Source: Verrucomicrobiota bacterium
GTDB lineage: Bacteria > Verrucomicrobiota > Verrucomicrobiia > Opitutales > Coraliomargaritaceae
NCBI GenBank assembly: GCA_009908325.1
Contig: JAAAPI010000145.1
Coordinates: forward strand, 1-36,936
Reading direction: 5' to 3'
Length of the DNA stretch: 36,936 bases
Made by a program: the position numbers and the translations under genes. Below are positions 32,037 through 36,936 of this stretch, piece after piece (positions within the stretch are counted from its first letter, which is position 1; the number at the start of each line of letters is the position of its first letter). The notes beneath the pieces were generated by a model. It ran no database searches and had not been told where the DNA came from. It was given only the letters and a program-made list of their open reading frames with translations.

Positions 32037-33692
32037 ATGAAAAAGCAACAAGCAACTAAAAATTCAATCGGTCGTGAAAAAACAATTCTTCTCGGATTCG
32101 TTGTGCAAAGGAAAAACCTGGATGGGCGGATGGAGATATCTGTTCGTTGGGGGCGTCTTTTAGGGGCATTCCTTGGTTTAGCTCTGATTGGCTGGTTTGC
32201 GCTCGCAGGTGCCCTTTACTTTCACTTCAAATATAACAAGGAGTTTGAAGACGTCGCTTACACGAAAATGCTGACACTCCTGCCCTTCGGTCTGGATAAA
32301 CACCGGGAGGAGATGGGGAATTACCATATTGATCGTGGTTTGGAGCAAATGCGGGAAGGTAACTACCGCGACGCACTGCGGCTACTACGTCTGGGAGTCG
32401 CCCGGGCACCCAACAATCTTGAAGGACGCATGGTGCTCGCCGAATTCTACGAAATCGCCCTCAAACGCTTCGATATCGCAGGCGACCAGCTCAAACAGGG
32501 TCTGGAGCGCGGAGGAATCGAGAACATCGATTACGTAAGGCAAACCCTTCGATTCCTTTTGCGCCACCAACTGGATGAGGAGATTCAGCGTATCGCCGAC
32601 AAATACCTGCCCACGGAGCCAGAATTGTCCGACATAAACCGCGTCATCGCATTCGGTGCGGCCAACGCCAATCACCTGCGGGGCAACTATGACCGCGCGG
32701 AAGATTATTTGACCAACTACCGCCTGATCGAATCGATCGAGGGGGTCCGCCTTTCCGCAGAAATCAGCTGGGATCGCGGAAACCGCCAGTCCGCAATCGA
32801 AAAACTCGAACAATCGCTGCGAACCTTCCCGAATTCCGGGCCGCTTCTCATGCAGCTCAGCCGCTACCATCGGGAAATGGGCGAAATCGATGAAGCGCGC
32901 CGCTACGCAATTCTGCGGAATGTAAGCGACCCCCTCAGTCCGGCGCCACGGCTCGAACTCCTATACATTCACAACATGGCCGGAGATACGGAGCGGGAGA
33001 ATAGAGAAACCCAACGCCTGCTTGTCCAGTTTCGTGATGACCAATCAGCCCTCCAATCAATCGCGAATTTTGCGGCAGACACCGGGAATATTCAGCTGGC
33101 ACGCCGCACCTACGAGGAAGCTCTGGAAAATGAGTTCTCGATCGATGCCTTCGCGCTGCTGCTCATCGAGGCCCATCTCGTCGACGAGGATTACGCAGGG
33201 GCTCTGGAATTTTGCGAGGAATTGCTCAAAGAATCTCCGGACTGGTTAATGCGGCGCTGGGCTGTCTTCAATAGCCTCCGTGCTGTAGCCTCTTATGCGA
33301 TTAACCGACCTGACCTGGGAGACATCTACTTGCAGGACTTTCTCAACGAATCCGGCATCGCCGCAGAAACTTACCTGGCAGTGGCCCGCCGTTTCCGGCA
33401 CATCGACCGGGTCCAACAAACCCGACGCGTCCTTATGGACGCTTATGAGAGCAATCCAAACAACCAAAAGGTGCTTTCAGAATTGATCCGAACAGATCTT
33501 GACCTCGGTAACACCGAAAACCTGAACCAACTCATCACCAGATTGTTGCAAATGCGCCGCCCTCAAATGAATCTTATCGCTGACGCCTATCGAAAATTGG
33601 GCAGTGACCGCTTCATTTTTACTCCGGGGAGGGAAGCGCTTCTGATGCAATTGGGCGCAGTCCTGAGAGACAATTCGATGCCGAATATTTAA
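32037..33692 (+). CDS. membrane-anchored TPR protein
   Basis: 551 residues with one membrane helix (about 41-62, LLGAFLGLALIGWFALAGAL) after a basic N-terminus, then a long TPR superhelix: GNYHIDRGLEQMREGNYRDALRLLRLGVARAPNNLEGRMVLAEFY (about 104-148) and further units to about 500. Positive-inside charge places the TPRs in the periplasm. Such proteins often accompany exopolysaccharide export loci and are thought to scaffold synthase or export parts; the function here is inferred from position. ATG at 32037 has no clear Shine-Dalgarno; an ATG at 32130 (MEISVRWGR) would keep the membrane helix and is a valid alternative. It is divergent from the beta-barrel gene and convergent with the CBS-protein gene, 12 bp apart. 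Confidence 0.85.
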   Translation: MKKQQATKNSIGREKTILLGFVVQRKNLDGRMEISVRWGRLLGAFLGLALIGWFALAGALYFHFKYNKEFEDVAYTKMLTLLPFGLDKHREEMGNYHIDRGLEQMREGNYRDALRLLRLGVARAPNNLEGRMVLAEFYEIALKRFDIAGDQLKQGLERGGIENIDYVRQTLRFLLRHQLDEEIQRIADKYLPTEPELSDINRVIAFGAANANHLRGNYDRAEDYLTNYRLIESIEGVRLSAEISWDRGNRQSAIEKLEQSLRTFPNSGPLLMQLSRYHREMGEIDEARRYAILRNVSDPLSPAPRLELLYIHNMAGDTERENRETQRLLVQFRDDQSALQSIANFAADTGNIQLARRTYEEALENEFSIDAFALLLIEAHLVDEDYAGALEFCEELLKESPDWLMRRWAVFNSLRAVASYAINRPDLGDIYLQDFLNESGIAAETYLAVARRFRHIDRVQQTRRVLMDAYESNPNNQKVLSELIRTDLDLGNTENLNQLITRLLQMRRPQMNLIADAYRKLGSDRFIFTPGREALLMQLGAVLRDNSMPNI

Positions 33693-33704
33693 TTGTTTGC
33701 GGAA

Positions 33705-35006
33705 TCAACCCTCGCAGGCCGTATCCTCGACCTGCACCGAGGCAGCGATCACCCGTCGATCGTCGACTTCCTTGATCGTAATGCTTAAGCCGTGGCAGGC
33801 CAATTGTTCCCCCCGTTTCGGGATATGCCCGAGTTCTCCAGTGATCAAACCACCGAAGGTCGACACTTCCTCGTTCTCAATTTCGATCTCAAGCGTCTCC
33901 TCAACATCGTGTATCGGCGTCAGACCGGAGATGCGAAAGCAGCGCTCGCCGCGCAGTTTCACGATCTGCTCCTCCTCACTGTCAAACTCATCCTGGATTT
34001 CACCCACCAACTCTTCCAGGATCGATTCCAGAGTGATGACGCCGACAATGCCACCAAACTCATCGACTGCGAGCGCCATGTGGAATTTCGCCCGAAGCAT
34101 TCGCTCCAGAGCCTCCTCCAGGGGGGTCTCCAGGGGGAATACAGCCAGATTCCGCTTTAATTTCATAAAGTCCAAATCCGAAGCAGATAACTCTTTACGA
34201 AAAATGTCTTTGATATGAATGAGACCGAGACATTCGTCCAGATCTCCGCGGCAAAGGGGGTAGCGCGTATGGCCTGCTTTCTTCATGGTAGCCAGATTTG
34301 CCGAAGTCGCTTGCTCCAGGTCGCAAATAATTACCTGGCTGCGCGGCAGGAGGACGTCCTGCACCACCAATTCCTGCATTTGCAGGGTGCGGTTGACGAT
34401 CTTCCGGATCACACCGGAAAGCTGGCTGCTGTCCTCGCCCATCGCCCGAATCTGCACGTCCACATCCAGCGGGTTCAGCTCATCATCCACATCGACGCCT
34501 AACCTGCGGTAGAGCCGCTTTTTTAAAACCCGAAAGAAAAGCATGACCGGCATGGTCAAGACCCGAAATGCCAGCAGCACCCGATAAGACTGGCGAATCG
34601 CCCGCACCGGATCCCGCATGGCCAAGCCCCGTGGCAGAATTTCCGCCAGGAAGAAGTGCACGGACACGGCAGAAACGAAAGAAACCAGCACCACGATCCA
34701 TCGGTCCGGGGCGGCGTCTTTGTCCAGCAAGCCGAAAAGATCACTTATCAGCGGCAGCAGGAGCAACCCGACCGCGACCGTGCATAAGGTCTTGCTAAAC
34801 CGCACCACACGCCCCGTCTGGTCGCCGTTCTCCATCAGCCGGGCCAGCCCAGGCCGTCGCATCAGTGCCTCCATTTGCGCCTCTTTTGCCTTCCCGTAGC
34901 GAAACTTGACCAAGCTGATCTCACACATCACGAGAAACGCGTGCAAGACGATCATGAGGCCAACCGAGGCCAGCAAAAGCAGAAAACTCAACCAGACTGC
35001 GTCCAT
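33705..35006 (-). CDS. CNNM/CorC-type CBS-domain membrane protein (hemolysin family)
   Basis: 433 residues. The DUF21/CNNM membrane domain occupies about 1-190 with four hydrophobic segments. A CBS pair follows at about 210-330 (VVQDVLLPRSQVIICDLEQ ... GHTRYPLCRGDLDECLGLIHIKDIF ... MALAVDEFGGIVGVITLESILEELVGEIQDEFD). The C-terminal CorC_HlyC domain is at about 345-425 (FRISGLTPIHDVEETLEIEI, TFGGLITGELGHIPKRG). The family is linked to Mg2+ or Co2+ transport and is often misnamed hemolysin. ATG at 35006 forms a TGATG overlap with the hisC stop; a GTG one codon earlier is less likely. Co-transcribed after hisC. Confidence 0.92.
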   Translation of the reverse strand: MDAVWLSFLLLLASVGLMIVLHAFLVMCEISLVKFRYGKAKEAQMEALMRRPGLARLMENGDQTGRVVRFSKTLCTVAVGLLLLPLISDLFGLLDKDAAPDRWIVVLVSFVSAVSVHFFLAEILPRGLAMRDPVRAIRQSYRVLLAFRVLTMPVMLFFRVLKKRLYRRLGVDVDDELNPLDVDVQIRAMGEDSSQLSGVIRKIVNRTLQMQELVVQDVLLPRSQVIICDLEQATSANLATMKKAGHTRYPLCRGDLDECLGLIHIKDIFRKELSASDLDFMKLKRNLAVFPLETPLEEALERMLRAKFHMALAVDEFGGIVGVITLESILEELVGEIQDEFDSEEEQIVKLRGERCFRISGLTPIHDVEETLEIEIENEEVSTFGGLITGELGHIPKRGEQLACHGLSITIKEVDDRRVIAASVQVEDTACEG

Positions 35007-36127
35007 CACAATCGCCCTGAACCAGCCAATTGCCCCGATGCTTTGAAATTCCCCACAGCACCCATCAATCGTCTATTCTCCGCCTCTGTGCCAATGGTTA
35101 TCCGAACATGCGCTGGCATACCGTAACCGGTCAGTGGCCGGACAATCAATCCCTGCTCTTGGAGCGCTCGAAAAAACGCCTGCCCGTCACCCACTTCGGC
35201 TAAAACGAAGTTTGCCTGCCCGCCGACGCTGGCGAACCCCAGCGCCGCCAGCCCCTCGACAAGTTGCCGCCGCCCCGCCTCATTCGCGCGTCGGCAGTTT
35301 TCCACAAAATCGAGATCGCCCAATGCCGCCGTCGCCGCTGCCTGCGCGACCGAGCTCACATTAAACGGCTGCCGCACCTGTTGTAAGAGCTGAACCATCT
35401 CCGGATCCCCATAGCCATAGCCCACGCGGAACCCACCCAGCCCGTAAATCTTCGAAAAAGTGCGAAGACAAAACACTTTACGCCCGGCCGATATCTGCGC
35501 CCGCAGATCGGGCGCCCGGTCCAAATACTCGGCGTAGGCCTCATCGAGGCAAAAAATGACATGCTCGGGCAGCGATTCCGCCAGTTCGATCAACTCGGCC
35601 TCCGCATTGGCGATCCCGGTCGGGTTATTCGGACTCGCCACAAACAGCAGACGCGTCCGCTCCGTCACCGCCGCCCGCATCGCCGACAAATCGTGCCCAA
35701 AGTCCCGCATCGACACCTCGACGGGAGTCGCGCCGAAAAGTTTCGTGACCAGCTTATAAACGATAAAAGCCTGCGCCCCCATCACAACTTCAAGCCCCGG
35801 ACGCAAAAAAGCGTGCCCCAGCAGCTCAATGATTTCATTCGAGCCGTTGCCCACGATGATCGCTTCCTCTGCGATCCCACGCTCCTCCGCTATTGCCTTG
35901 CGCAGCTCTGTGCATGCCCCGTCCGGATAAAGGTGCGCCGTCTGTAGCGCTGCCTGCGCCGCCGCTACCGCCGTCGGCGAGGGACCGAAAGGGTTTTCGT
36001 TGGAGGCCAGTTTCGCAATCCGGGCAGAAACCAGTCCAAACTCCCGAGCGACAGCCTCAATAGGTTTCCCCGGTTCGTAGACCGGTTGTTCATGCACTCC
36101 TGCATTCGCAAGTTCAGCGTATTTCAT
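35006..36127 (-). CDS. hisC: histidinol-phosphate aminotransferase
   Basis: 373 residues from ATG at 36127 (MKYAELANAGVHEQPVYEPG); an earlier frame from TTG at 36172 is not convincing. This fold-type I PLP enzyme converts imidazole acetol-phosphate to histidinol phosphate. Visible are the substrate region LASNENPFGPSP, GNGSNEIIELL, ASPNNPTG, DEAYAEY and the PLP lysine Lys226 in RTFSKIYGLGGFRVGYG, followed by a C-terminal VRPLTGYGMPAHVRITIGT with the phosphate/PLP Arg. The full set fits HisC2-like enzymes, which may also act on aromatic amino acids. No other his genes are in the window. It is divergent from the sugar-reductase gene. Confidence 0.93.
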   Translation of the reverse strand: MKYAELANAGVHEQPVYEPGKPIEAVAREFGLVSARIAKLASNENPFGPSPTAVAAAQAALQTAHLYPDGACTELRKAIAEERGIAEEAIIVGNGSNEIIELLGHAFLRPGLEVVMGAQAFIVYKLVTKLFGATPVEVSMRDFGHDLSAMRAAVTERTRLLFVASPNNPTGIANAEAELIELAESLPEHVIFCLDEAYAEYLDRAPDLRAQISAGRKVFCLRTFSKIYGLGGFRVGYGYGDPEMVQLLQQVRQPFNVSSVAQAAATAALGDLDFVENCRRANEAGRRQLVEGLAALGFASVGGQANFVLAEVGDGQAFFRALQEQGLIVRPLTGYGMPAHVRITIGTEAENRRLMGAVGNFKASGQLAGSGRL

Positions 36128-36192
36128 TGATAATACTGCCGAACTTGTCTCCCCTGTCCCCGATTGCAACAAAAACCGAAGTTTAACTGGCC

Positions 36193-36936
36193 ATGAAAAT
36201 TCTACTCACCGGAGCGTCCGGATTTCTCGGTCACGCCTACGCCCAAGCTGCACTGCGCCGAGGACACAGCGTAACCGCTCTCTACAATAAAAACAAACCC
36301 GCGCTGGACGGCTTCGACCGCACCATCCAGCTCGACGCCGGGCTACCGGAAACCCTCACCGGCATCTGCCTCGATCTCTGGCCCGATGCTATCGTCAACT
36401 GCGCCGCTCTCTCAAACCCGGCCACCGTCGACGCCGAACCAAAAAAGGCCGAAAAGGTCAACGTCGCCCTCCCCCGCCTGCTCGCCCAGCTCGCCACCCA
36501 CCTCGGCGCCCGCCTGATCCATGTCTCGACCGATATGGTCTTCGACGGGCGGTCCGACACGCCTTATCGCTCAACCGACATGCCCGCACCGACCAACCTC
36601 TACGGCCAAACAAAGCTCATGGCCGAACGTGAGGTGCTCGAGCACAACCCCGAAGATCCCGTCGTCCTCCGCCTCCCCATTTTGATGGGTAACAGCCCCG
36701 GCGGCCGGCGCAGCGTTCACGAAAAACTGCTCCAAACCATCCAGGCAGGCCAGAAGCCGAAACTCTACTGCGATGAAATACGCCAGCCCTGCTCCGTTTC
36801 CAACGCCGCCGAGGTCATGCTCGAATTGACCGAGCGCCGCGACCTCCACGGCATCTTTCACTGGGCCGGCGAAGACACCCTCAGCCGCTTCGAAATGGGC
36901 CAGCGCATCCTCAAACATTTCGACCTGCCGCTCGAC
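36193..36936 (+). CDS. RmlD-like NAD(P)-dependent sugar-nucleotide reductase/epimerase (3' end outside window)
   Basis: I translated this by hand: 248 codons open from ATG at 36193 to the last base. The N-terminal Rossmann motif GASGFLGHA (7-15), VSTDMVFDG (111-119; usually STDYVFDG), the catalytic YxxxK as Tyr137-Lys141 (LYGQTK) and a PVVLRLPILMG segment place it in the extended SDR / RmlD substrate-binding family (dTDP-4-dehydrorhamnose reductase and relatives). The usual length is about 290-300 residues, so roughly 45 are missing. It may supply a deoxysugar to surface polysaccharide, but the exact substrate cannot be read. No Shine-Dalgarno is evident in the 65-bp divergent spacer. Confidence 0.88.
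   Translation, partial: MKILLTGASGFLGHAYAQAALRRGHSVTALYNKNKPALDGFDRTIQLDAGLPETLTGICLDLWPDAIVNCAALSNPATVDAEPKKAEKVNVALPRLLAQLATHLGARLIHVSTDMVFDGRSDTPYRSTDMPAPTNLYGQTKLMAEREVLEHNPEDPVVLRLPILMGNSPGGRRSVHEKLLQTIQAGQKPKLYCDEIRQPCSVSNAAEVMLELTERRDLHGIFHWAGEDTLSRFEMGQRILKHFDLPLD

Overview
The window looks like chromosomal DNA from a Gram-negative PVC-group bacterium, most likely a marine verrucomicrobium of the Opitutae type (Coraliomargarita/Puniceicoccales-like). This is inferred from protein style: a huge secreted RCC1/CARDB protein with a 'DSDGINDFLEYAF' segment and a Trp-rich C-terminus, a secretin cluster with very divergent PilM/N/O-like partners, weak or absent Shine-Dalgarno sequences, and mainly housekeeping enzymes arranged in mixed operons. 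No rRNA, tRNA, phage, IS transposase or CRISPR array was seen.

Region 1 (1-5530, all minus strand): a tightly packed housekeeping set. In transcription order it holds a small secreted protein, a phage-holin-4-family membrane protein, dihydrolipoyl dehydrogenase (lpd), tsaD (tRNA t6A), murD (peptidoglycan) and a LysM envelope protein cut by the window edge. Region 2 (5531-11300): rarA/mgsA (minus) with an exact in-frame 93-bp tandem duplication and a noncanonical Walker A; a CIA30-family secreted protein; a stand-alone EF-G resembling the EF-G2 class; and an Hsp15-like S4 protein. Several inverted, REP-like repeats lie between these genes.

Region 3 (11309-23440, minus): a secretin gene cluster. 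PilM-, PilN-, PilO- and PilP-like genes precede a PilQ/GspD-type secretin. Next, 61 bp further on, comes a 2434-residue exported protein with a seven-blade RCC1 propeller, about seven CARDB-like domains, three copies of a Trp/Phe-rich beta module (one split by a 200-residue insertion) and an aromatic C-terminal domain. No pilin, ATPase or PilC is present.

Region 4 (23636-31869, minus): an exopolysaccharide-export operon. It holds an outer-membrane beta-barrel, a short Wza-like OPX protein, a Wzc-like bacterial tyrosine kinase with Tyr-rich tails at both ends, then trpD, glmM and a TPR protein. A terminator-like hairpin sits between the barrel and the OPX gene and probably sets their ratio. 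A divergent membrane-anchored TPR gene (plus) follows. Region 5 (33705-36936): a CNNM/CorC-type CBS protein and hisC (TGATG overlap), then a divergent dTDP-4-dehydrorhamnose-reductase-like gene cut by the window end.

The strongest leads for something new are the secretin/giant-protein cluster, the barrel plus short-OPX export pair with its intergenic hairpin, the doubly Tyr-rich kinase, and the recent duplication in rarA.
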